Shown: positions 9,572 to 18,282 of the stretch, one piece after another
Position numbering within the stretch: position 1 is the stretch's first letter
How the letters are laid out: each line of letters opens with the position of its first letter
Origin: Nitrospira sp. SG-bin1
GTDB taxonomy: Bacteria > Nitrospirota > Nitrospiria > Nitrospirales > Nitrospiraceae
Length of the DNA: 64,000 nt
Direction of reading: 5' to 3'
Assembly: GCA_002083365.1 (NCBI GenBank)
Contig: LVWS01000043.1
Span: 104,305-168,304 of the forward strand
Translations under genes and position numbers: made by a program
Notes under the pieces: generated by a model
Told to the model about the DNA's origin: nothing
The model's input: the letters and a program-made list of their open reading frames with translations, nothing else
The model's database searches: none

Positions 9572-10495
9572 ATGGGAGATCGTGTACAAGAGATTCTCGG
9601 TTGGTACGGTAGCGATAATGCCGGGACGAAGGCGAATATCGGGCGCATGCTGCGCTCCGGTAAATTAGCGGGGACCGGCAAGTTAGTCATCCTCCCGGTG
9701 GATCAGGGGTTTGAGCATGGACCGGCGCGAAGTTTTGCGCCCAACCCCCCGGGATACAATCCGCACTATCACTTCCAGCTGGCGATCGATGCGGGATGTA
9801 ACGCGTATGCTGCGCCACTGGGTTTTCTGGAAGCCGGCGCGGACGAGTTCGCCGGCCAGATTCCGTTGATTCTTAAGTTGAACAATCACGATGTGCTCCA
9901 TGACGACAAGGATCCGCTGCCGTCGGTGACCGGAAGTGTGAAGGATGCCCTCCGGTTGGGGTGTTCGGCCGTCGGATTCACGATCTATCCAGGCTCCACT
10001 CATTGCAACGCCATGTATGAGCAACTGCGGGCCATTGCGGAAGAAGCCAAGGCCCACGGTCTTGCCGTCGTCGTGTGGTCCTACCCGCGAGGATCGAGTT
10101 TGAGCAAAGAGGGTGAGACGGCCATGGATGTCGTGGCCTACGCAGCGCAAATCGCCGCTCAACTGGGAGCGCACATCATTAAGGTGAAGTTGCCGACCGC
10201 GCACTTGGAACAAGCGGCCGCCAAAAAGGTGTATGAATCGAGCCAAATTCCGATCAAAACGCTGGCCGAGCGAGTGAGGCACGTGGTCCAGAGCTCGTTC
10301 GATGGTCGTCGGATCGTCATTTTTTCAGGCGGAGCCAAGAGCGAAGACAAGAATGTGTTTGAAGAAGCCCGGGGGATCCGGGATGGAGGAGGCTTCGGGA
10401 GCATCATCGGGAGGAATTCGTTCCAGCGCCCGAAAGCCGAGGCCATTAAGTTTCTCCACACCATTATGGGGATTTACAGCGGCGAGATTCAGTAA
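9572..10495 (+). CDS. fbaB: Class I fructose-bisphosphate aldolase (DhnA/FbaB type)
   Basis: Schiff-base aldolase condensing glyceraldehyde 3-phosphate and dihydroxyacetone phosphate. The DhnA-type features are PVDQGFEHGP near the N terminus, LKLNNHD, VVWSYPRGSSLSKEG and a HIIKVKLPT segment whose Lys is the likely Schiff-base residue, then FSGGAK for phosphate binding and IIGRNSFQRP. 307 aa. A GGGAGGG ribosome site precedes the ATG. Works with the upstream fbp product. Some relatives are bifunctional with other condensations, but the sequence fits FbaB well. Confidence 0.9.
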   Translation: MGDRVQEILGWYGSDNAGTKANIGRMLRSGKLAGTGKLVILPVDQGFEHGPARSFAPNPPGYNPHYHFQLAIDAGCNAYAAPLGFLEAGADEFAGQIPLILKLNNHDVLHDDKDPLPSVTGSVKDALRLGCSAVGFTIYPGSTHCNAMYEQLRAIAEEAKAHGLAVVVWSYPRGSSLSKEGETAMDVVAYAAQIAAQLGAHIIKVKLPTAHLEQAAAKKVYESSQIPIKTLAERVRHVVQSSFDGRRIVIFSGGAKSEDKNVFEEARGIRDGGGFGSIIGRNSFQRPKAEAIKFLHTIMGIYSGEIQ

Positions 10496-10532
10496 GCTTT
10501 CGCGTAACAGCAATTAAAGGCGAATTAATACC

Positions 10533-12077
10533 ATGAATCAACCGGAGTTCGACCGTAAACCTCAGGGCACCAGAAGCTGGCTTGTGGCCGCCACGTTGTT
10601 GACGGCCGGCATCATCATCGGGTTTGTGGTGGCTTCGGACCTTGGCTGGTTGCCTACGGGGCATGCGGTCCCTGATTCATCGGTCGCTCCGCCGCCTCCC
10701 ATCGCCAGGCCGGTTTCGACCGCCCCGCAGCCCGTACTGAGTGGGAGCAATCAAACGTTCGTAGATATTGCAAAATCGGTGAAGCCGGCGGTCGTGAATA
10801 TTTACGCAACCAAGAGCGGGCGTTCAGACAGTTCCGGCGCAATGCCGTTTGACGATCCATTGTTCCGGAAGTTTTTCGGCGACGAGTTTTTCAGGAAATT
10901 CGAGCATCCGAAAGAAAGAAAGGAGCGGGGGCTCGGATCCGGTGTGATCGTCGAATCGAACGGGTTGATCATCACCAACAACCATGTGGTCGGGAAGGCG
11001 GACGAAATCCGCGTCACTCTCTCGGACAAACGCGAATTCAAGGCGAAGCTGATCGGGACCGATCCGAAGACCGATGTGGCCGTGGTGAGGATCGACGCAA
11101 CAGGGCTTCCGACCGTACCCTGGGCCGATTCGGACAAACTGGAAGTCGGCGAGTTTGTCTTGGCCGTCGGGAATCCGTTCGGACTGACACAGACCGTCAC
11201 TTTGGGAATCGTCAGCGCGCTCGGACGCGCCGCCGGTATCGCCGAATACGAGGATTTCATCCAGACGGACGCGGCCATCAACCCCGGCAATTCCGGCGGA
11301 GCCTTGGTCAATGTGCGGGGTGAGTTGGTCGGGATCAACACCGCCATATTCAGCCAGAGTGGCGGCAACATGGGGATCGGTTTTGCCGTGCCGAGCAACA
11401 TGGCTCAGTCCATTATGGGGCAGCTCGTACAAACCGGAAAAGTCGTTCGGGGTTGGCTCGGGGTCTCCATTCAAGAGTTGACACCGGAATTGGCGTCCCA
11501 GTTCGGTATCACGGAGACCAAGGGTGTGCTTGTCAGCGATGTCATGGATGACAGTCCGGCGAAAAAGGCTGGATTCGAACGAGCCGATGTCATCATCGAA
11601 TATGACGGCAAACCCATGGATTCACCGACCCATCTGCGCAATGCCGTTGCTCAGACACCGGTCGGGAAAAAAGTCACGATCAAGTTTATTCGCGACAAGA
11701 AGCCGAAAACCGTCGATCTCACGATCGTTGAGCAGCCCAAGTCGATGTCGCAGAACGGCGATGACGATGGGGGGGAATCGGCCACGCCGACCGGCGTGCT
11801 TTCCAGCCTTGATGTCCGAGACTTGAACGAAGAATTGGCGAGCCGGTATGGGTTGAAACCGAGCGAGCGAGGTGTGGTGATCGTTCGAGTCAAGCCCGGC
11901 AGTACGGCGGAAGAATTGGGCGTCCGAGAGGGCGATATCGTGCTCGAGGTGAATCGTCAGTCTGTGACGTCGGTGAAGGCGTTTGAACGGATCGCCGGCA
12001 AGCTACCGAAGGACCAAGCCGTCTTGCTTCTGTTGAAACGGCAGGGGCGGACGATCTATCTGACGCTTCGCCCATGA
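10533..12077 (+). CDS. degP: HtrA/DegP-family periplasmic serine protease
   Basis: Envelope quality-control protease. Residues 15-35 form a hydrophobic anchor or uncleaved signal, followed by a Pro-rich linker. The trypsin-like domain carries the complete triad His151 (TNNHVV), Asp181 (TDVAVV) and Ser254 (GNSGGAL). Two PDZ domains follow: the first from about 305 with VVRGWLGV, the second from about 410 to the end. 514 aa, typical of DegP/DegQ-like proteins. It stands between metabolic genes with its own upstream gap of 37 bp. Which HtrA subtype it is cannot be told from sequence. Confidence 0.92.
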   Translation: MNQPEFDRKPQGTRSWLVAATLLTAGIIIGFVVASDLGWLPTGHAVPDSSVAPPPPIARPVSTAPQPVLSGSNQTFVDIAKSVKPAVVNIYATKSGRSDSSGAMPFDDPLFRKFFGDEFFRKFEHPKERKERGLGSGVIVESNGLIITNNHVVGKADEIRVTLSDKREFKAKLIGTDPKTDVAVVRIDATGLPTVPWADSDKLEVGEFVLAVGNPFGLTQTVTLGIVSALGRAAGIAEYEDFIQTDAAINPGNSGGALVNVRGELVGINTAIFSQSGGNMGIGFAVPSNMAQSIMGQLVQTGKVVRGWLGVSIQELTPELASQFGITETKGVLVSDVMDDSPAKKAGFERADVIIEYDGKPMDSPTHLRNAVAQTPVGKKVTIKFIRDKKPKTVDLTIVEQPKSMSQNGDDDGGESATPTGVLSSLDVRDLNEELASRYGLKPSERGVVIVRVKPGSTAEELGVREGDIVLEVNRQSVTSVKAFERIAGKLPKDQAVLLLLKRQGRTIYLTLRP

Positions 12078-12180
12078 GAAATGGTGAAGGCGGTCTAGCC
12101 TGCGGGGCGATGCCAAAGTATCCCGAACAATCAGATTCGTTCGATTTTCTCGAGCAGTACGGATAGTCTAGACTACGGTC

Positions 12181-12909
12181 GTGAAGAACCACACTGTGGC
12201 TCTCGTCCCTGCCGCCGGACGAGGCCTTCGCATGGGCGGCTCGGTTGCTAAACAATTTCTCGCTTTGGGTGGTGAACCGCTCGTTGTTCACTCGCTCCGT
12301 GTTCTTCAGGCCTCTCCCGACATCGACCAGATCATATTGGCTGTCCCGCAGGCCGATCTCGACTATTGTCTTAACGATCTCGCCGTTCGGTTTGGGTTCT
12401 CGAAAATCACGAAAGTGGTGGCAGGCGGAAAGGAACGCCAGGATTCGGTCCGGCATGCGCTCGAGCACGTGCCTGTGGAAACCGAGATCGTGGTCGTGCA
12501 TGATGCGGTGCGGCCGTTTCTCACCGAGCGTATGGTGACCGAGGTCGTCGAAGCGGCCCGCCGAGTGGGCGGAGCGATTGTGGCCTTGCCGATGCGTGAT
12601 ACCGTCAAACAGGTTGGAACGGGCCGTCGTGTCGAACGGACGGTCGATCGCGGACCGCTCTGGCTGGCGCAGACGCCTCAGGCATTCCGGCGTGATCGAT
12701 TGCTGGCCGCCCATCGGAAAGCCCATGCAGAAGGGGTTCATGCCACCGATGATGCGTTCTTGTTCGAGTGGTCCGGTCACGAGGTGGTGGTCGTGGAAGG
12801 GAGCGGGGAGAATATCAAGGTGACGAGGCCGGAGGATATGGTCATTGGTGAAGCGATCTTGGCATCGCGTCGATCGGGCGGTATGAGCGGTATGAAAGGA
12901 TCGATATGA
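12181..12909 (+). CDS. ispD: 2-C-methyl-D-erythritol 4-phosphate cytidylyltransferase
   Basis: Third step of the MEP isoprenoid pathway: activates methylerythritol 4-phosphate with CTP. Has the N-terminal PAAGRGLRMGG nucleotide-binding loop at about residues 10-20 with KQF following, VVAGGKERQDSV, VVHDAVRPF and TPQAFR near the C-terminal third. 242 aa, normal length, GTG start. Its stop overlaps the ATG of ispF by 4 bases, so the two are translationally coupled consecutive-pathway genes. Confidence 0.93.
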   Translation: MKNHTVALVPAAGRGLRMGGSVAKQFLALGGEPLVVHSLRVLQASPDIDQIILAVPQADLDYCLNDLAVRFGFSKITKVVAGGKERQDSVRHALEHVPVETEIVVVHDAVRPFLTERMVTEVVEAARRVGGAIVALPMRDTVKQVGTGRRVERTVDRGPLWLAQTPQAFRRDRLLAAHRKAHAEGVHATDDAFLFEWSGHEVVVVEGSGENIKVTRPEDMVIGEAILASRRSGGMSGMKGSI

Positions 12910-13391
12910 ACAAAGGATTTCGGATCGGCTATGGCTATGATGTTCATCCGCTTGGTCAGGGCCGTACATTGATCTTGGGAGGAATTGAAATCCCGCATGA
13001 GAAAGGTTTGCTCGGCCACTCTGATTCCGATGTCTTGGTCCATGCGGTTTGCGATGCCTTGTTAGGAGCCATGGGAGAGGGAGATCTCGGTCGTCACTAT
13101 CCGAGTTCGGACTCCAAGTATAAGGGGATCTCGAGCTTGAAGCTGTTGGAAGACGTCATGGGGAAACTGCATGCGAAGGGGTATCGGGTGGGAAACATCG
13201 ACACCGTCATTGTGGCCCAGGCTCCTCGGCTTGGACCGCATCTTCACGCCATGCAAAAGAAAATAGCCGCGGCCGCCGGCATCGATCCAGATCTGGTCAA
13301 TGTCAAAGTAAAAAGTGGAGAAGGTTTGGACGCGGTCGGGCACGAAGAAGGGATGATCGCGCATGCGGTGTGTCTGATCGAACCGGCCTGA
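12906..13391 (+). CDS. ispF: 2-C-methyl-D-erythritol 2,4-cyclodiphosphate synthase
   Basis: Cyclises CDP-methylerythritol 2-phosphate, two steps after IspD. The metal ligands are seen as Asp12-x-His14 in GYDVHPL, with HSDSDVLVHA and DLGRHYP in the middle and VNVKVKSGEGLDAVGHEEG at the end. 161 aa. Overlaps ispD by ATGA. The intervening kinase IspE is not in the window. Confidence 0.95.
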   Translation: MNKGFRIGYGYDVHPLGQGRTLILGGIEIPHEKGLLGHSDSDVLVHAVCDALLGAMGEGDLGRHYPSSDSKYKGISSLKLLEDVMGKLHAKGYRVGNIDTVIVAQAPRLGPHLHAMQKKIAAAAGIDPDLVNVKVKSGEGLDAVGHEEGMIAHAVCLIEPA

Positions 13392-13410
13392 CATCACGAG
13401 ACACTCATCT

Positions 13411-14061
13411 ATGTTTGCCGCCATCAAACAAGATCTCCAAGCGGTTTTTGACCGGGATCCGGCCGCGACCAGCAAGCTGGAAGTGATCCTCACCTATGCC
13501 GGGTTCCATGCGCTACTGGCCTATCGCATCTCTCACTGGCTGAAGGCACAGGATGTCCCGATCCTACCGCGGGTCATTTCGCAGCTGGCCCGTTGGGTGA
13601 CCGGTGTGGAGATTCATCCGTCTGCGAAAATCGGCACCGGTTTTTTCATCGACCACGGGATGGGCGTGGTGATCGGAGAAACGGCGGAAATCGGGGATTA
13701 TGTGACCCTCTTTCAAGGCGTGACGTTGGGCGGGACCGGAAAAGAGCGAGGCAAGCGACATCCGACGCTGGGGAATCACGTGGTGGTGGGAGCAGGCGCG
13801 AAAATCCTGGGAGGGATTACCATCGGTGATAACGTGAAGATCGGAGCCAATTCAGTGGTCTTGAAGAACGTGCCGGCCAATTCCACCGTCATCGGTGTAC
13901 CAGCCCGTGTGATCAAGACTCAGGGCGAACGCTTGCCTGACGCCACGATGGATCAAGTGAATTTGCCGGACCCCATCAGCGATCGGTTCCTCACGCTCGA
14001 GCAAGAGTTGATCGACCTCCGAAAGAAACTCGAAAATCAGGACAAGCCATCCCTGCCATGA
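13411..14061 (+). CDS. cysE: Serine O-acetyltransferase
   Basis: Acetylates L-serine from acetyl-CoA for cysteine synthesis. N-terminal helical region (1-60) is the short form of the CysE family; the left-handed beta-helix of hexapeptide repeats runs from about 65 to 170 with the catalytic block DHGMGVVIGETAEIGD. The TLGGTGKERGKRHPT loop and GAKILGGITIGD follow. 216 aa. It starts 20 bp after ispF and probably shares its transcript. A GC-rich hairpin lies downstream. Confidence 0.9.
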   Translation: MFAAIKQDLQAVFDRDPAATSKLEVILTYAGFHALLAYRISHWLKAQDVPILPRVISQLARWVTGVEIHPSAKIGTGFFIDHGMGVVIGETAEIGDYVTLFQGVTLGGTGKERGKRHPTLGNHVVVGAGAKILGGITIGDNVKIGANSVVLKNVPANSTVIGVPARVIKTQGERLPDATMDQVNLPDPISDRFLTLEQELIDLRKKLENQDKPSLP

Positions 14062-14100
14062 CAGTCCTCACTATTGAGCGGCTTGCGTAGGGGAATCGAT

Positions 14101-14124
14101 CCGGCGCGGCGTGGGCCGCGCCGG
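14101..14124. terminator. GC-rich hairpin between convergent genes
   Basis: Perfect 10-bp stem (CCGGCGCGGC with its complement, 4-base loop) lying between the end of cysE on + and the end of the PsiF-repeat gene on -. There is no T-run on either side, so it may be a bidirectional pause or terminator-like hairpin and not a classic intrinsic terminator. Confidence 0.45.
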
Positions 14125-14144
14125 GGATAAAGACTGGATGCGAG

Positions 14145-14465
14145 CTAGCTCGAGAGGCAGTCGCTCATGAATTGTTTCCGCTCGTCGCCCTTCAATTTCT
14201 TCTCCCCTGCCTCCTTGTTGCAGGTCTTCATTTTATTTTGCTGAGTGTCCTTGCCGCCTCCGCCTTTCGCCGACTTGGCGGAGAGACACTCCTTCATAAA
14301 CGCCTTCCGTTCGTCGCCTTTCCCCTCACCAAACCCCTTTGCATCCGCCCGTTCGTTGCACGCCTTCATCTTATTCTGCTGGCCGGGCGCGGCCACGGCC
14401 AACGTAGGTGCTCCCAGGCTCAAGACAAACAATGTCAATGTCAGGACATGCACGACTGTCCGCAT
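14145..14465 (-). CDS. PsiF-repeat small exported protein
   Basis: Small secreted protein (106 aa) with a signal peptide ending near VAAPG and two copies of a PsiF-type repeat, each with the pattern QQNKMKxCN...GDERKxFMxxCLS. Each repeat holds two Cys, so disulphide hairpins in the periplasm are likely. The ATG at 14465 is chosen because AAAGGAG lies 7 bases upstream; a longer frame to 14516 lacks such a site. PsiF of E. coli is phosphate-starvation inducible, but its function is unknown and the regulation here cannot be read. Confidence 0.8.
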   Translation of the reverse strand: MRTVVHVLTLTLFVLSLGAPTLAVAAPGQQNKMKACNERADAKGFGEGKGDERKAFMKECLSAKSAKGGGGKDTQQNKMKTCNKEAGEKKLKGDERKQFMSDCLSS

Positions 14466-14561
14466 ATCGTAACTCCTTTGTGGTGAGATGTGAGGTGCAA
14501 GTATGCATGCCATCATAGCAAAATAGTACGTATTTGTCTGTAGTGCACATATGACGGTGTC

Positions 14562-15299
14562 TTATCCATAATCGACACGGATAAGAAAGAGTCCTTGTGA
14601 CGGAGCGGTTTTGCCGGCGGCAGAGCGGTCATGCGCCCCAAGGATGGTTGTGAAGTTGTCCGGGGTGCGTTTGTTTTGGCCTACTTCAACGAGCGTCCCG
14701 ACGATGGAGCGTACCATCTGTTTCAAAAAGCGGTCGGCATAGAATTCCATCCGTAACAAATCATTTTCTCGCGCAATGGTGAGCCGCTGCAGGTGACAGA
14801 ATGGGTCGTCATTGTCAGTGGGCTGGGTCTGAAATGACGAAAAATCATGGGTGCCGATCAAGGCACGTCCTGCCTGTTGCATCGCTGCGTCGTCGAGGGG
14901 CTGATGAACATGCCAGCAATGGTCACGCTCGACCGCCGGACGCTCCGGGCGATTCAGAATACGGTATTCATACAGTTTGCCTTGTGCCGAGTGCCTCGCG
15001 TGGAACGTGTCGGGCATGAGCGCGGCTGATCGCACCACGATGTTTTCCGGGAGGTGTGCGTTCAGCGCCCTGGTCCATTGCCGTGGCGATAAGCCATGGT
15101 CAATACGAAAGCTCGCGACCTGTCCCAGCGCGTGCACTCCCGCATCGGTGCGTCCCGCGCCAATGACCGCCACTTTAGTTTGTGTGACACCGAAGACAGC
15201 GGTTTCGACCGCTTCTTGAATCGTGGGCCGGTTGGGTTGACGTTGCCAGCCGGCGTAAGCCGTGCCGTCATATTCGAGAACGAGTTTGATGGTGGACAT
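14562..15299 (-). CDS. truA: tRNA pseudouridine(38-40) synthase
   Basis: Modifies uridines 38-40 in the anticodon stem. From ATG 15299 the protein begins STIKLVLEYDGTAYAGWQ, the family's canonical opening, and continues with GAGRTDAGVHALGQVA carrying the catalytic Asp, a HARHSAQGKLYEYRI block and a DRFLKQMVRSIVGTL segment. 245 aa, normal. An upstream TTG at 15326 would add nine residues but is unneeded. Confidence 0.95.
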   Translation of the reverse strand: MSTIKLVLEYDGTAYAGWQRQPNRPTIQEAVETAVFGVTQTKVAVIGAGRTDAGVHALGQVASFRIDHGLSPRQWTRALNAHLPENIVVRSAALMPDTFHARHSAQGKLYEYRILNRPERPAVERDHCWHVHQPLDDAAMQQAGRALIGTHDFSSFQTQPTDNDDPFCHLQRLTIARENDLLRMEFYADRFLKQMVRSIVGTLVEVGQNKRTPDNFTTILGAHDRSAAGKTAPSQGLFLIRVDYG

Positions 15300-15329
15300 G
15301 AAGTATGTGGGAGGCGGCGAGTTCAACGT

Positions 15330-16595
15330 TCATCGGACATCCGGTCTATTATTGGCAAGGAATGAAACAATGCCATGGTAGAGTGATTGAGCGACATCCC
15401 GGACGAACGTCGGTTTCCTGAGAAGATCTTCTTCGTCCGGGTTGGAAATGTAAGCGATCTCGGCCAAGATGCTGGGCATGCTCGTGAACCGCAGTACATA
15501 AAATGGAGCCGTCTTGACGCCATGGTCGTTGACCGCGTACGGCCCGTTCATCTGGGAGACCATGGCTTCTTTCGCGTTCCACGCGAGCTCAAGTGACTCC
15601 TCGATCTTCTTCGTCGTCAAGAGATCCGCCAGCAGGTATTCCAAGCCGACTCCGGTGTGGCTGATCGGCGTGCCGTTTTCCCGTGCCGCGACTTCGAGAG
15701 CCCGCTGATCCTTGGCTTCTCCAAAGTGATAGATTTCAATCCCCTTGACCGCGCGTGACGGGTGAGAGTTGACATGGATGGAAACAAAAAGATCGGCTTC
15801 GTGGCTGTTCGCAAACTTGGCGCGGTCTTCCAGCTCGATGAATACATCACTCTCTCGGGTCATGAGCACCCGCACGCCGGGCTGCTTGATGAGGAGCTCA
15901 CGGAGCTGGAGTCCAACCCTGAGCGTAATATCCTTTTCCTCGGTCTTTCGGATGCCTCGAGCCCCAGGATCTTTCCCGCCATGGCCCGGATCGATCACGA
16001 TGGTCCTGTAGCCCTTGGCACGCGGCACCACAAGCTGTGAGGGGGGCGAAGTTGACCGCTGCGGAGCTTCCTGCGAATCCATTGCGGAAGAAGCGGGAGG
16101 AATCACGTCGATGACCAACCGCGGGGGATTGGAAAGGGTGAAGTGTTTATAGCTCTGGAACGATGTGGTCGGGAGAGAGACGGCGACAGCGTGGGGAAGC
16201 GATTGAGTGACGATGAAAGGTGAGGGGACGGTGCCGTTTCTGGCCTTGGTTTGCGCCGGTTGGCTGAGCCATGCGTGTGGAAGGGCGATCACCACGCGAC
16301 TTGGATTAGCCACTCGCCGCTCGATGACGGTAGCGTGACGGTCCAGATCCAATACCAACCTGGTTTTCTCCGGACTCGTCATCACACGGAAATTACGAAT
16401 CGTAACGGGAGCCAGGGACGCCATCGTCCCTCTCACGGGACCCTGTTTCGATGACAGCACGGGCGGCGGACGATCATCCGATAACCGAGCCCAAGTCGTT
16501 TGGATCAGGATTCCCTGGAGAGAGAGAAAGAAGAGGACACTGGGCATGAGGAAGATGGGCTGGAATGAAAGGAGCCGAGGCTTTCGTACGTGCAT
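15330..16595 (-). CDS. N-acetylmuramoyl-L-alanine amidase with AMIN domain
   Basis: Peptidoglycan hydrolase of the AmiA/B/C type. ATG 16595 gives a basic N terminus and a hydrophobic signal segment (about residues 8-33). An AMIN domain for septal targeting follows (about 60-150), then the zinc-dependent Amidase_3 domain from about 200 with VIDPGHGGKDPGARG (His ligand), the Glu of EKDITL, SIHVNSH (His ligand) and the C-terminal catalytic Glu in ILAEIAYISNPDEE. 421 aa. Lies just upstream of truA on the same strand. Confidence 0.92.
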   Translation of the reverse strand: MHVRKPRLLSFQPIFLMPSVLFFLSLQGILIQTTWARLSDDRPPPVLSSKQGPVRGTMASLAPVTIRNFRVMTSPEKTRLVLDLDRHATVIERRVANPSRVVIALPHAWLSQPAQTKARNGTVPSPFIVTQSLPHAVAVSLPTTSFQSYKHFTLSNPPRLVIDVIPPASSAMDSQEAPQRSTSPPSQLVVPRAKGYRTIVIDPGHGGKDPGARGIRKTEEKDITLRVGLQLRELLIKQPGVRVLMTRESDVFIELEDRAKFANSHEADLFVSIHVNSHPSRAVKGIEIYHFGEAKDQRALEVAARENGTPISHTGVGLEYLLADLLTTKKIEESLELAWNAKEAMVSQMNGPYAVNDHGVKTAPFYVLRFTSMPSILAEIAYISNPDEEDLLRKPTFVRDVAQSLYHGIVSFLANNRPDVR

Positions 16596-16721
16596 GGGCC
16601 CTTTGGGGATAGATGACAATGGGAAACTATTCTCAGATGTCCGTTGCCTTGTCAAGAATTACGCCGGTTGGCTAGGAGGATGCGGATTGACTGTCTGCTC
16701 GTGGCCACGGTAGCGTGGTGT

Positions 16722-17243
16722 ATGCCGATGCATCTGATCATCGATGGCTATAACTTGCTGGCCGGTGCCCGACACCTTTCCGGTCGTCTGGAATCGGCCC
16801 GCGACAGGTTGATGCAGGATCTGGCAGCCTATCGCCATCGCAAGAACCATCTCATTACCGTGGTGTTCGACGGGTGGCAGCAGGGCCAGCCGACGGAGCA
16901 GCGGGAACATCGTGCCGGAGTTCACGTGATCTATTCAAAACGCGGTGAACGGGCGGATCAGGTCATCCAACGGCTGGCACGGGAGTATGGGGCGGATTGT
17001 GCTGTCGTGAGTTCCGACCATGAGATCGTGAATGCAGCCAGAGCTCACGGGGCCTTTGTCATGGGGGCTCGTGAATTCGCGGAAAAGCTCAGGATGTCAC
17101 CGGGTGCCACGGGTACCATCCCCTATAAAGAGCTGGATTTAGGGGATGATGCTCGACCGACACGAGGGCCGGAGAAGAAAGGAAATCCGCGTAAGCCCTC
17201 AAAATCACAAAGGCAGCGGGACCGACGGCTTAAGCGATTTTGA
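16722..17243 (+). CDS. YacP-like NYN (PIN-fold) RNase-domain protein
   Basis: Predicted nuclease-fold protein of the YacP/NYN family, whose Bacillus member Rae1 cleaves mRNA on the ribosome. From ATG 16722 it begins with HLIIDGYNLL, containing the first catalytic Asp, then VVFDGWQ, SKRGERADQVIQRL and VVSSDHEIVNAA with further acidic residues. The C terminus from about 140 is basic and low-complexity. An earlier ATG at 16680 follows AGGAGG without spacing and is less likely. About 173 aa. Confidence 0.78.
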   Translation: MPMHLIIDGYNLLAGARHLSGRLESARDRLMQDLAAYRHRKNHLITVVFDGWQQGQPTEQREHRAGVHVIYSKRGERADQVIQRLAREYGADCAVVSSDHEIVNAARAHGAFVMGAREFAEKLRMSPGATGTIPYKELDLGDDARPTRGPEKKGNPRKPSKSQRQRDRRLKRF

Positions 17244-17997
17244 ACAGCCGCTTGGCGTTGCCGCTGGTTCGTCCGGCAATTTCATCCACAGACATATTGT
17301 GGAGCGACGCCAGCTGTTTCGCGACTTGCGATACATACGCCGGTTCGTTTCGTTTGCCCCGATAGGGAACGGGCGTGAGATACGGACAATCGGTTTCGAT
17401 CAACAGGCGGTCCAGCGGCGTATTCGCGGCAATCTCACGGAGCATGGTCGCGTTCTGAAACGTGAGGATCCCGGAAAAGGACAGATAGAATCCCAGGTCC
17501 AGCGCATCCTTTGCCAGCCAAGCGTCCCCGGAAAAGCAATGAAACACCCCACCGACGTCTGACGCTTTCTCTTCCTTTAAAATCGTAATCGTGTCTTCCT
17601 GGGCTTCCCGCGTGTGGATGATCACGGGCAGCTTGAGTTCACGCGCGAGCTGAACCTGCTCACGAAACCGCTCACGCTGGTCTTTCGGCGACGAATGGTT
17701 ATAGTGAAAATCCAGTCCGATTTCACCATAGGCCACGACCTGTCGATGTTTCGCAAGGCGACGAAACTCGTCGTACCAGGTGTCCTGGATGTGCTTGACT
17801 TCATGCGGGTGAACACCGATCGAGGCATAGACGAATGGATGCCGGTCAGCAAGCTGTACGGCCGCTTGGCTGGTGGCGAGATCGCAGCCGATGGTTATAA
17901 AGGCCTCAACGCCGGCCTCCCGTGCGCGGGCGATCACGGCTTCCCGGTCGTCGTTGTAACGGGCATCGTCCAGATGCGTGTGAGTGTCGATCAGCAT
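17230..17997 (-). CDS. tatD: TatD-family metal-dependent hydrolase/deoxyribonuclease
   Basis: TIM-barrel hydrolase with DNase activity in characterised members. It has the metal-binding DTHTHLDD at residues 3-10, GEIGLDFHYN in the middle, IIHTREA and the HCFSG loop, and ETDCPYLTP near the C terminus. 255 aa is normal. Its 3' end overlaps the end of the converging NYN gene by 14 bases. Confidence 0.92.
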   Translation of the reverse strand: MLIDTHTHLDDARYNDDREAVIARAREAGVEAFITIGCDLATSQAAVQLADRHPFVYASIGVHPHEVKHIQDTWYDEFRRLAKHRQVVAYGEIGLDFHYNHSSPKDQRERFREQVQLARELKLPVIIHTREAQEDTITILKEEKASDVGGVFHCFSGDAWLAKDALDLGFYLSFSGILTFQNATMLREIAANTPLDRLLIETDCPYLTPVPYRGKRNEPAYVSQVAKQLASLHNMSVDEIAGRTSGNAKRLFKIA

Positions 17998-18143
17998 CGG
18001 GGTATCGTAGCACGGGCGATTCCTGCAGCGGAAGAGCCGGAGGCCTCGGATGAATCCGTCGTTGAAGCTCGGACCGGGAGTTGTTGTAAATGATACGGAA
18101 CCTTAGTTATACGAACGCTCCATCTCGGTAGAGGAGAAAGAGG

Positions 18144-18186
18144 TTGACAGAAACAGAACCCATCATCTATTGATAGCAATTATCAA
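18144..18186 (+). promoter_or_regulatory. Promoter with Fur-box-like operator, copy A (upstream of fecI)
   Basis: TTGACA at 18144-18149 is followed after 18 bases by the 19-bp inverted repeat TATTGATAGCAATTATCAA at 18168-18186, whose start can serve as the -10. The arms TTGATA and TATCAA are perfect complements, as in Fur boxes. The same arrangement precedes exbB and the small-protein locus in this window. Iron repression is inferred from the FecI/FecR/receptor genes downstream. Confidence 0.75.
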
Positions 18187-18196
18187 GATCATTGAA

Positions 18197-18253
18197 GAGG
18201 CCAGAGGTCGTGGAGACCGGAGCCCAAGGCGTCGTGACGCCTTGGGCTTTTTT
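18197..18253 (+). ncRNA. Conserved leader or small RNA core, copy A
   Basis: Begins with GAGGCCAGAGGTC (18197-18209), then a 5-base loop and GACCGG, making a GGTC/GACC hairpin, then directly a terminator stem. The 13-base core and GACCGGAGCCCA are identical at two other iron loci in the window, while the loops vary. A transcript from the upstream promoter would be about 75 nt. It is either an attenuated 5' leader of fecI or a free-standing small RNA. No known RNA family was recognised. Confidence 0.65.
18222..18253 (+). terminator. Intrinsic terminator before fecI, copy A
   Basis: Stem of 12 bp from GCCCAAGGCGTC (18222-18233) and its exact complement (18236-18247), followed by TTTTTT. It sits 29 bases before the fecI ATG, so transcription from the Fur-type promoter must pass or bypass it to reach fecI. 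Confidence 0.85.
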
Positions 18254-18282
18254 ATTGAGCGCGATGGATCATAAGGAGATGG

